From assembly GCA_041688385.1 (NCBI GenBank), contig JBDNIH010000138.1:1-5622 (forward strand): a stretch of DNA of 5,622 bases. Reading direction: 5' to 3'. This document shows positions 1 to 5,581 of this stretch, in pieces. Source of the DNA: UBA7662 sp041688385. Lineage in GTDB: Bacteria > Bacteroidota > Bacteroidia > UBA7662. Under the pieces are notes generated by a model, which saw only the letters and a program-made list of their open reading frames with translations, did not search any database and had not been told where the DNA came from. The translations under genes were made by a program, and so were the position numbers. How positions within the stretch are numbered: position 1 is the stretch's first letter; each line of letters opens with the position of its first letter.

Positions 1-180
1 GCGCTTTGATGTGCTCATGTGGCGCTGCGCTTTGATGTGCTGATGCGGCGCTGCGCTTTGATGTGCCGATGCGGCGCTGCGCTTTGATGTGCTGATGTGG
101 CGCTGCACTTTGATGTGCTGATGCGGCGCGGCGCTTTGATGTGCTAATGTGGCGCTGCACTTTGATGTGCTAATGTGCGC
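1..180. repeat. 26-bp tandem repeat array, about seven units, cut by the left edge
   Basis: Units begin at 1, 27, 53, 79, 105, 131 and 157; the last one decays near 180. Each starts with GCGCTTTGAT or GCACTTTGAT, continues GTGCTGATG (with variants CATG, CGATG and TAATG) and ends in a GGCGCT-like segment. The copies are contiguous and differ by only a few substitutions. A period of 26 is not a multiple of three, so this is not a coding repeat. There are no unique spacers, so it is not a CRISPR array. The stretch is visibly more GC-rich than the DNA at 180-350. The true copy number is unknown because the array continues past base 1. It could be an intergenic minisatellite-like array or part of a dispersed repeat family; no function can be read from it. 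Confidence 0.93.
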
Positions 181-228
181 GTTGATCGTTGCAAAACATT
201 GCTGATGTTATCGTATAATTGAATCTCG

Positions 229-259
229 TTGCTAAGTTGAGCGAAGCGAAACTTAGCAA
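229..259. repeat. Perfect 10-bp inverted repeat with an 11-nt loop
   Basis: TTGCTAAGTT (229-238) pairs perfectly with AACTTAGCAA (250-259) around the loop GAGCGAAGCGA. On the plus strand it is followed by a run of A, and on the minus strand the matching T-run precedes the stem. It therefore lacks the 3' U-tract of a classical terminator in either direction. It may be a REP-like or other palindromic intergenic element. Its inner part is copied at 306-324. Confidence 0.8.
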
Positions 260-285
260 AAAATCATACGCATAAACCTTCTATT

Positions 286-340
286 AGCACATCAGCACAT
301 TCCCCAAGTTGAGCCCTGCGAAACGCCACATCAGCACATT
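286..340. repeat. Inverted copies of the tandem-repeat core plus a second copy of the 19-bp motif
   Basis: AGCACATCAGCACATT (286-301) and CGCCACATCAGCACATT (324-340) share the core CACATCAGCACATT. The segment 324-339 is the exact reverse complement of ATGTGCTGATGTGGCG at 87-102 in the tandem array. Between them, AAGTTGAGCCCTGCGAAAC (306-324) repeats AAGTTGAGCGAAGCGAAAC (234-252) with only three central bases changed. The repeat family is thus present in both orientations around the hairpin. Confidence 0.82.
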
Positions 341-398
341 AACTTCTCATTCGCTATTTAGCGCAACCGGCTATTTGGGTAACTGCTGCAAGCTACCG

Positions 399-1121
399 CT
401 AAGGCATCCCCCGCTGCCCGCGAATCTTCTCGTACGCCTCATTCACCTTCTGAAACTTCTCATTTGCCGCCTTTTGCACCTCTTCTCCCAAAGTAGCCAC
501 CTTATCAGGATGGTGTTTGGCAGCCATCTTGCGGTAAGCTTTCTTCACTTCATCGTCGCTCACATCAGCACTGATTTCGAGTATTTTATACGCATCATCC
601 GTGGAGGCGATGAACATGGCCTTGATGGATGCAAAATCAGCCGGACTGATGCGTAAGGCATGCGCCATCGTCTCTAGTAATCGGAGCTCGGCGGCATCTA
701 CCCCACCATCGGCTTGGGCAATGCCAAAAAGTAGATGGAGGAGTTCGAGTCGACCGGCGTGCTGCATGTTTTGGGCAATCTGCCGACAAACAGGTAGCGG
801 ATCAAAATCCTTCTCCACGATATCGCGCAAAATCAGGGTCATGTCTTTGGCACGCACCAAACCAAAATTGCGCTTAAGAAACTCCTTCACATAATCCAAT
901 TCGGCCTTCACCACCTTGCCATCGGCCTTCATCACGGCAGCTGCTAAAACCAACAAAGTAGCTGTAAAATCAGAAGGCGTAGTTTCAGGACCTTGGTAAG
1001 GAACACTACCCGTGCTGCGGCTATCGACTGCATTACCCAAAACAAATCCGAGGATGGCGCCTATGGGACCGCCGAGCACCCAGCCTAATCCTCCACCCAA
1101 CCATTTGGCATATTGACTCAT
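399..1121 (-). CDS. DjlA-like membrane-anchored TerB / J-domain co-chaperone
   Basis: 240 residues. Residues about 8-31 are a glycine-rich hydrophobic segment (GGGLGWVLGGPIGAILGF) that looks like a single membrane anchor. Residues about 50-165 resemble a TerB-like helical domain, with paired acidic motifs MKADGKV (64-70) and AQADGGV (135-141). Residues about 176-236 form a J domain with DAYKILEIS at its start and the Hsp70-stimulating HPD triad at 204-206. This order (anchor, TerB, C-terminal J) is that of DjlA, an inner-membrane DnaK co-chaperone whose J domain faces the cytoplasm, so stimulation of DnaK ATPase near the membrane is the inferred role. The start at 1121 places the anchor at the very N-terminus as expected; no clear Shine-Dalgarno is seen, which is common in Bacteroidota. 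It stands alone, transcribed toward the repeat region. The client or pathway is unknown, and the TerB part does not by itself imply tellurite resistance. Confidence 0.88.
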   Translation of the reverse strand: MSQYAKWLGGGLGWVLGGPIGAILGFVLGNAVDSRSTGSVPYQGPETTPSDFTATLLVLAAAVMKADGKVVKAELDYVKEFLKRNFGLVRAKDMTLILRDIVEKDFDPLPVCRQIAQNMQHAGRLELLHLLFGIAQADGGVDAAELRLLETMAHALRISPADFASIKAMFIASTDDAYKILEISADVSDDEVKKAYRKMAAKHHPDKVATLGEEVQKAANEKFQKVNEAYEKIRGQRGMP

Positions 1122-1236
1122 GCAGCGAAGATAAGCAGCCTATCCCAAAACCAACACATGAGTCTGTCAAGTCCCCATTTACACAACCACTTGTCACTTT
1201 AAAAACGAATACTACCTTTAAAATACCAATTCGCAA

Positions 1237-1273
1237 TTTATGCGCTATCTCGCTCAGCTATTTGTTGCATAAA
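1237..1273. repeat. Imperfect inverted repeat TTTATGC / GCATAAA
   Basis: TTTATGC at 1237-1243 pairs with GCATAAA at 1267-1273 across a 23-nt loop. A smaller nested pair, CGCA (1232-1235) with TGCG (1241-1244), overlaps the left arm. It lies between the DjlA-like gene and the AT-rich region. It could be a remnant of a recombination site or mobile-element end, but nothing nearby encodes a recombinase, so this is only a description of the symmetry. Confidence 0.4.
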
Positions 1274-1463
1274 CGCAGTATAATGGATGTTATGAATGAG
1301 TTGACGGGAATTCTAAAAAACAGAGTAAATATCAGTAGTGTACGGTTACAGGTCAAACATTTTCAAGTAATTAGAATCTTCATCGGATTTATTCCGTATT
1401 CCAAAGACAGTTTTGTAGTTGATGGAAGCTACGTTTTTCAAATCAAGTTTTGTGGTAAAAGTC

Positions 1464-1478
1464 CCGCCCTTAGGGCGG
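1464..1478. repeat. Compact GC palindrome CCGCCCTTAGGGCGG
   Basis: Perfect 7-bp arms (1464-1470 and 1472-1478) surround a single centre base in otherwise AT-rich DNA. No T-run follows on the plus strand. On the minus strand a short TTTT follows a few bases after the stem, so a weak minus-strand terminator is possible. It lies about 110 bp upstream of the broken gene at 1588. It could also be a REP-like element. Confidence 0.6.
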
Positions 1479-1587
1479 TCACAAACCGTTATAACTAATA
1501 CAGCCGACGGTTCAGTCAGACAAAAAAGAGTCAATTGAAGAATAAACATACTGTAGCAAAATGTTAAGACAAAAAGTAAAAACAAAT

Positions 1588-2122
1588 ATGAAAATAACCC
1601 TTTTTACATCGACCTTATTATTAGCTATGTTAGAATCAACGATGATAAAACTTCGATGAACAAGCACACAACAAAAAGGCAACCATTAAAAAACTAATAG
1701 AACTAGATTACTCCAACGAAACGGAAATTGAAGCTTTTGTGAATTCAACTCCCTTTTTATCCGCTACACTCGGCGCACTTTATCAAGATTTTGAGACAAG
1801 AAGACCTACCGTTGTTGGTATAAAACCATTTAAAAACAATAATCAAAAAGTAGCCTCAAAAACGAATCAGATTACAATTGGGTTTTCCGAGCCCATGGAT
1901 CAAACCTTTAGAAACTTTGATTACGGCCCACTAGGCGAAGATGCCAGTATAAGAATCAAAAATGGTATTGGCTATGCAGCAGACGGCAAATCCTTGACTT
2001 TTGAAATTGAGGATTTAAAACCGAATAAACAATATCAACTTACCATTGGCTCGGGCTTTAGGAACGCAAATAATGTTCCCTTAAAAGCATACTTAATCGA
2101 CTTTAAAACAAAGGCAGAATAG
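1588..2122 (+). pseudogene. Frameshifted or truncated secreted protein with a C-terminal Ig-like (SbsA/Big_5-type) domain
   Basis: An ATG at 1588 opens a signal-peptide-like start, MKITLFTSTLLLAM, but this frame stops at 1657-1659. A second frame is open from 1649 to the TAG at 2120-2122 and reads as coding well before any start codon (NFDEQAHNKKATIKKLIELD and onward). Skipping one A in the run 1647-1650 would join the two into about 177 residues. The only in-frame start near the beginning of the second frame is a GTG at 1739, which would give 127 residues but discards coding-like sequence, so I do not favour it. The C-terminal ~100 residues have the look of an SbsA/Big_5 Ig-like domain: ITIGFSEPMD, then GYAADGKSLTFEIE, LKPNKQYQLTIG and a final LKAYLIDFKTK. 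From memory, such domains end larger secreted or surface proteins in Bacteroidota; no enzymatic body is present here, so an internal deletion may accompany the frameshift. A sequencing error is the main alternative. Function is not assignable. Confidence 0.6.
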
Positions 2123-2483
2123 AACTGGCATACGAGACTGGCCATATCAAATACAGCAATCAATACAACTATTCTCTTCGTTAAACGAGTTCGTTCGCAA
2201 ATCAACAAGAAGTGAGACCTTAAAATATCTCCTTTTCTTACATATACCGCTATCCAATCCTCAGGCCGCACCCATTCCAAGCATCGTAAACGAACCGCTT
2301 TTAAAATACAAACCGGGAAAACCGGCAATCCCCGACTAGCTCCGTCACCTATTTACAATACACCTCCCTTATCGCTGAACAGCACATTGAAATGAATCGT
2401 CTTTCCCTTAAGTTTGGGCTTTAGGCTAGGTTACCTCAGGTGGCCAGACTAAACGCTCGAAGCTCCACCGTAAGACATAAAAA
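2123..2483. other. Intergenic region upstream of the dihydroorotase gene
   Basis: No supported gene in 361 bp; the minus-strand frame across 2035-2328 shows no domain and overlaps the Ig-like remnant. A promoter candidate lies at 2386-2416. Short symmetries are CCGG (2313-2316) with CCGG (2322-2325) around GAAAA, and GGTGG (2439-2443) with CCACC (2465-2469) in the presumed leader. Both are too short to be called a terminator or attenuator. Confidence 0.6.
2386..2416 (+). promoter_or_regulatory. Bacteroidota-type promoter for the dihydroorotase / DUF6671 operon
   Basis: TAAGTTTG at 2409-2416 is a perfect match to the -7 consensus TAnnTTTG of the Bacteroidota primary sigma factor. ATTG at 2386-2389 is a three-of-four match to the -33 TTTG element, separated by 19 bp, which is the usual spacing. 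Transcription would begin around 2420-2425, leaving a leader of about 60 nt before the ATG at 2484. Predicted by pattern only. Confidence 0.5.
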
Positions 2484-3833
2484 ATGAGGACTACTAAATA
2501 TCTGATCAAAAATGCCACCATTGTAAATGAGGGTCAAAGTGTAGTAGGCGATCTGCTCTTTTATGACAACATTATCCAGCAAGTTGGCCACATACAAGCA
2601 CAGCCCGACTTCCACCTCATTGATGGCACAGGCAAATATCTATTCCCGGGCATTATCGACGGGCAGGTTCATTTTCGGGATCCTGGTCTTACCCACAAAG
2701 GCGATTTGTATTCCGAAAGCAAAGCAGCCATCGCAGGGGGTGTAACTTCGTTTATAGACATGCCCAATACCGTTCCCAACGTATTGACGCTACAAACCCT
2801 TGCCGATAAATACAAACTTGCCTCCGAAAAATCGTTGGCCAATTATTCCTTCTTTTTAGGGGTGAATGGCGATAATATTGATGAAATCATTCACACAGAC
2901 ACCTCGAAACTCATCGGTGTTTCAGACGATGGTTTGTATTTCACCAAAAAGGGCAATCTGCTTGCAGACAACCCCGAAACCATGGAAAAACTATTTGCGC
3001 ACTGCAAGTCCATCATCGCCATTCATTCGGAGAAAGAACAAATCGTTGAAGAAAATGAAAACATTTACCGTGAAAAATACGGTGAAGATGTTCCCATCGC
3101 GTTTCATCCAATCATTAGAAGTGAGCAGGCTTGTTATGAGGCCAGCAAACGGGCCATTGCATTGGCGAATAAATACAACGCCAGGTTACACATTTTGCAT
3201 TTAACCACCGAAGCCGAAACGCATCTATTCCGCAATGACATTCCATTAAGTGAAAAAAATATTACCACAGAAGCGTCTGTACATCACTTGTGGTTTTCGG
3301 ACAAAGATTACGCACGTTTGGGGAATTTGATAAAATGGAATCCTGCCATAAAAACAGAAAAGGACAAAGAAGGTCTCTTAAAAGCCGTTTTAGAGGATAA
3401 AATTGACCTCATTACCACCGATCACGCACCACATAGCTTGGAGGAAAAACAAAGGCCCTATTTTCAGTCCATGTCGGGGGCGCCCTTGGTGCAGCATTCT
3501 TTAAACTGCATGTTGGAATTACACAAAGCAGGTCGTATATCTTTAGAAAAAATAATAGAGAAAATGTGCCACAACCCAGCCATACTTTACCGTATCGACA
3601 AAAGAGGGTTTATTAGAACAGGTTATTATGCCGATTTAACGTTGGTGGATTTAAACGCTCACTGGACCGTGGCTAAAGACAATATATTATACAAATGTGG
3701 CTGGTCGCCCCTAGAAGGAACAACCTTCACCAGCCGAGTGCTTAAAACTTTTGTCAACGGAAATATGGTTTATGACAATGGCCACTTTGATGAGCGCATA
3801 AAAGGGCAGGCGCTGGTTGTGAAAACAGCATAA
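2484..3833 (+). CDS. pyrC: Dihydroorotase family protein (PyrC-like) with a variant metal site
   Basis: 449 residues, normal for a class I dihydroorotase, the cytoplasmic amidohydrolase that interconverts N-carbamoyl-L-aspartate and dihydroorotate in pyrimidine synthesis. Visible family landmarks: FPGIIDGQVHFRDPG (54-68) with metal ligand H63 and substrate-binding R65; MPNT with N95; H181 in IAIHSEKE; H236 and H239 in RLHILHL; TTDHAPH with catalytic D313 and H317; and the C-terminal KCGWSPLEG and TFVNG motifs. Two positions deviate. The first His of HxH is Gln (Q61), which I recall as usual for Bacteroidota members. The segment where the bridging carboxylated lysine is expected reads GVSDDGLYF (145-153), with Ser/Asp instead of Lys. 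The reading frame is intact across that segment, so it is not a local frameshift. It begins an operon with the DUF6671-like gene 12 bp downstream. Dihydroorotase activity is likely, but a divergent amidohydrolase with another substrate is possible. Confidence 0.88.
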   Translation: MRTTKYLIKNATIVNEGQSVVGDLLFYDNIIQQVGHIQAQPDFHLIDGTGKYLFPGIIDGQVHFRDPGLTHKGDLYSESKAAIAGGVTSFIDMPNTVPNVLTLQTLADKYKLASEKSLANYSFFLGVNGDNIDEIIHTDTSKLIGVSDDGLYFTKKGNLLADNPETMEKLFAHCKSIIAIHSEKEQIVEENENIYREKYGEDVPIAFHPIIRSEQACYEASKRAIALANKYNARLHILHLTTEAETHLFRNDIPLSEKNITTEASVHHLWFSDKDYARLGNLIKWNPAIKTEKDKEGLLKAVLEDKIDLITTDHAPHSLEEKQRPYFQSMSGAPLVQHSLNCMLELHKAGRISLEKIIEKMCHNPAILYRIDKRGFIRTGYYADLTLVDLNAHWTVAKDNILYKCGWSPLEGTTFTSRVLKTFVNGNMVYDNGHFDERIKGQALVVKTA

Positions 3834-3845
3834 CAACTCTTTAAT

Positions 3846-4682
3846 ATGTTCCAGGACAGAAGATTAATCATTGCCACAAAACACGCCAAAGAAAGGGTGA
3901 TTGCCCCATTGCTAGAAAAAGCCTTGGGCGTGCATTGTTTTGTAGATGAAACCTTTGATACCGATATGTTCGGCACATTTAGCGGGGAGATAGCGCGTAC
4001 GCAAGACCCCATAGCCACTGCACGAAAAAAATGTTTAAAGGCAATGGAATTAGCAAATTGCGATTTAGGTATTGCCAGTGAGGGCTCTTTCGGGCCACAT
4101 CCAACCCTATTTTTTGTAAATGCCGATGATGAGTTTTTGATCTTTATTGATAAAAAAAACAACCTAGAAATAATCGCCAGAGAATTAAGTACAAATACAA
4201 ATTTTAATGGCCAAGAGATTAGCAGTGAAAAACAACTTTTGGCTTTTGCCAAATCGGTCAGTTTCCCAACGCACGGCCTCATGCTACGCAAAAAGAAAGA
4301 GGACAATACGGATATTATCAAGGGTATTACCGATATAAACCACTTAAAGGAAGCATTCAACACCTTGTTCGATACGTTTAGGTCTGTTTATGCCGAAACC
4401 GACATGAGGGCGATGCACAACCCTACGCGCCTGGAGGTCATTAAAACTGCAACCCAAAAATTACTTGTTAAAATAAATTCACGCTGTCCACAATGTAGCC
4501 TACCGGGCTTTGGTGTAACCAACGTAAAAAAAGGTTTGGCCTGTAGCCTATGTGGTTCGCCCACCCAATCGACCTTAAGTCATTTATCCGTTTGTCAGCA
4601 TTGTACATACACCCAAGAGGAGTTATATCCACACAACAAAACAGCCGAGGAACCGCTGTTCTGTGACCGTTGCAACCCTTGA
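3846..4682 (+). CDS. DUF6671-like protein with a paired zinc-ribbon tail
   Basis: 278 residues, no signal peptide or membrane segment, so probably cytoplasmic. The N-terminal ~190 residues match my memory of the uncharacterised DUF6671 family: LIIATKHAKERVIAPLLEKA near the start, then DPIATARKKC (54-63) and the hallmark GIASEGSFGPHP (75-86). The C-terminal part carries four CxxC pairs: C214/C217 (CPQC), C233/C236 (CSLC), C250/C253 (CQHC) and C273/C276 (CDRC). This spacing suits two zinc ribbons, possibly interleaved. The start is 12 bp after the dihydroorotase stop and the first residues look native, so the two are probably co-transcribed and translationally coupled. Its function is not known to me. 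The layout of a TARKKCLKAM helix followed by a LGIASEGSFG turn recalls ITPase/YjjX-like nucleotide phosphatases (helix, then a GIEGG-like turn), but that is a speculative fold guess. Confidence 0.72.
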   Translation: MFQDRRLIIATKHAKERVIAPLLEKALGVHCFVDETFDTDMFGTFSGEIARTQDPIATARKKCLKAMELANCDLGIASEGSFGPHPTLFFVNADDEFLIFIDKKNNLEIIARELSTNTNFNGQEISSEKQLLAFAKSVSFPTHGLMLRKKKEDNTDIIKGITDINHLKEAFNTLFDTFRSVYAETDMRAMHNPTRLEVIKTATQKLLVKINSRCPQCSLPGFGVTNVKKGLACSLCGSPTQSTLSHLSVCQHCTYTQEELYPHNKTAEEPLFCDRCNP

Positions 4683-4778
4683 TTTAAGCCGTTTAAAGTG
4701 TTTACCAGCAAGACGAGTAAGGATGGGTTGCGTACCGCTTTTTCGCGCAAAACCGAGTAGCGTGTTTGGCAGAAATCA

Positions 4779-4815
4779 CAAAAGCCGGAAGAGCAAGAAA
4801 TCTCGCGCGCTTTTG
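4779..4815. terminator. Possible terminator hairpin after the DUF6671-like gene
   Basis: CAAAAGC (4779-4785) pairs with GCTTTTG (4809-4815), and GAG/CTC inside the 23-nt loop can add a short inner stem. It lies about 100 bp after the stop codon. There is no U-tract after it beyond the TTTT within the stem, so termination is a weak inference. Confidence 0.25.
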
Positions 4816-4857
4816 CTTCGAGCTACTTCGTGCAGCCCTTAACGCGTATTGATTCTT

Positions 4858-4893
4858 GTTCAATGCACCATTGAGCGCCAAAGGCGCTTGAAC
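4858..4893. repeat. Strong hairpin AGCGCC-AAA-GGCGCT with flanking symmetry
   Basis: AGCGCC (4874-4879) and GGCGCT (4883-4888) form a perfect 6-bp stem on a 3-nt loop. Wobble pairs and one A-T pair can extend it. The outer arms GTTCAA (4858-4863) and TTGAAC (4888-4893) also match. CAATG (4861-4865) and CATTG (4869-4873) give an alternative small hairpin, so the structure could switch. No T-run follows. It is either a factor-dependent or atypical terminator or a palindromic intergenic element. Confidence 0.5.
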
Positions 4894-5020
4894 GATATAA
4901 GTTAAGCCTGTGCGCCCAGCTTATTCGTCCTCAACAGCAGACTCAAATGAGGTAATCTTTCCCTAATTTTAGACTTTATGCCGAAACGGCTAGGCCAATC
5001 CATTATACAATGTGAAAATT

Positions 5021-5581
5021 ATGAAACTGTATATTAAAAATATGGTTTGCAACCGATGCATTATGGTTGTAGCAGATGAATTAAAGAAATTCGGTTATAC
5101 TCCTTTGAATATTACCTTGGGTGAAGTGGAGTTAGGTACTGACTTGGCTCTGGGCGAAAAAGAAATCTTCAACCAACATTTGAAATCATTCGGATTTGAA
5201 ATCATAGACGATAAAAAGAGTCGGCTTATAGAGCAAATAAAATCTTCCATAATAGCCATTGTACAACAACAAAATAGCGGACTAAAATCCAACCTGTCTG
5301 ACTATTTAAGTGGCAAACTTCATCACGACTATAGTTATTTATCTAATCTATTCTCCGAAATTGAAGGAACTACCATTGAAAAGTATTTTATAGCTCAAAA
5401 AATTGAAAAGGTGAAAGAACTATTGGTTTACAATGAATTGACGCTGAGTGAGATTGCTGACCAAATGAACTATTCGAGTGTGGCCTATTTGAGCAATCAG
5501 TTTAAAAAGGTGACGGGCCTTACGCCTACTTATTTTAAAACTATTAAGGAAAATAAACGTAAGCCTTTAGATGAGGTGTAA
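5021..5581 (+). CDS. HMA-like domain / AraC-family transcriptional regulator fusion
   Basis: 186 residues from the ATG at 5021. A GTG nine bases upstream (5012) is in frame, but the ATG start puts KLYIKNMVCNRC at the N-terminus, as in relatives I remember. Residues 1-63 look like a heavy-metal-associated (ferredoxin-like) fold: strand KLYIKN, the metal-binding pattern MxCxxC (M8, C10, C13), a helix, strand NITLGEVEL, a second helix and a final strand GFEII. Residues about 85-175 are an AraC-type DNA-binding domain with two helix-turn-helix units; the second is the better conserved (LTLSEIADQM, SSVAYLSNQFKKVTG, LTPTYFK). The usual AraC ligand-binding cupin is absent. The inferred role is a cytoplasmic transcription factor that may sense a metal or thiol state through the two cysteines. 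It probably controls a gene beyond the right edge or itself. No binding site could be identified. Confidence 0.87.
   Translation: MKLYIKNMVCNRCIMVVADELKKFGYTPLNITLGEVELGTDLALGEKEIFNQHLKSFGFEIIDDKKSRLIEQIKSSIIAIVQQQNSGLKSNLSDYLSGKLHHDYSYLSNLFSEIEGTTIEKYFIAQKIEKVKELLVYNELTLSEIADQMNYSSVAYLSNQFKKVTGLTPTYFKTIKENKRKPLDEV

Larger units (their letters stand above)
181..398. other. Gene-free patch with mosaic repeats between the tandem array and the DjlA-like gene
   Basis: No convincing gene is present. The plus-strand reading frame that starts at 309 is antisense to the DjlA-like gene for most of its length and has no recognisable features. The patch contains a perfect 10-bp inverted repeat (229-259), two copies of a 19-bp motif (234-252 and 306-324) and two inverted copies of the tandem-repeat core (286-301 and 324-340). 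It lies downstream of the minus-strand gene, so transcription termination may occur here, but no stem followed by a T-run on that strand was found. Confidence 0.6.
1122..1587. other. AT-rich stretch without a convincing gene
   Basis: Bases 1122 to about 1240 must contain the upstream region of the minus-strand DjlA-like gene, but no clean Bacteroidota promoter match was found there. Two overlapping opposite-strand frames (1262-1498 plus and 1346-1585 minus) are open, but neither has a recognisable domain or a supported start. The region holds two small inverted repeats (1237-1273 and 1464-1478). A further weak pair is AACCGT (1484-1489) with ACGGTT (1507-1512). The composition and the adjoining broken gene suggest decayed or acquired DNA. 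Confidence 0.6.
4683..5020. other. Intergenic region with inverted repeats between the operon and the AraC-type gene
   Basis: No gene is supported. It must hold the 3' end signals of the dihydroorotase operon and the promoter of the regulator. Inverted repeats lie at 4779-4815 and 4858-4893; a longer-range pair is GTAGC (4757-4761) with GCTAC (4822-4826). Near the regulator, TAATTTTA (4964-4971) is a seven-of-eight match to TAnnTTTG, but no -33 element sits at the right distance, so no promoter is called. Confidence 0.55.

Noticed and set aside
1..180. CRISPR array
   Set aside because: The units are directly contiguous at a 26-bp period with no unique spacers between repeats, and no cas gene is present in the window.
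309..894. Plus-strand reading frames at 309-656 and 601-894
   Set aside because: They are antisense to the DjlA-like gene, whose membrane anchor, TerB-like and J-domain motifs make the minus strand clearly the coding one.
1237..1295. Integron-type attC site or phage attachment site
   Set aside because: The TTTATGC/GCATAAA symmetry and the nearby GTTATG are suggestive, but the conserved attC core patterns do not fit, and there is no integrase or cassette nearby.
1262..1585. Small genes on either strand (1262-1498 plus, 1346-1585 minus)
   Set aside because: The two frames overlap antiparallel over most of their length, show no domain, and have no supported start signal. The translations look like random AT-rich frames crossing the palindrome at 1464-1478.
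2439..2469. Pyrimidine-responsive attenuator in the dihydroorotase leader
   Set aside because: GGTGG/CCACC gives only a 5-bp stem with a long loop. No anti-terminator partner, U-tract or PyrR-like binding loop was recognised.
2900..2960. A frameshift explaining the missing lysine in the dihydroorotase
   Set aside because: The frame is open and fully coding-like on both sides and through GVSDDGLYFTKKGN. The flanking residues keep family character without a shift, so the change is genuine sequence rather than a double frameshift.
5012..5020. GTG start for the AraC-type regulator
   Set aside because: It would only add MKI before an ATG that gives the family-typical MKLYIKNMVC start. Neither start has a clear ribosome binding site, so the ATG at 5021 is preferred.
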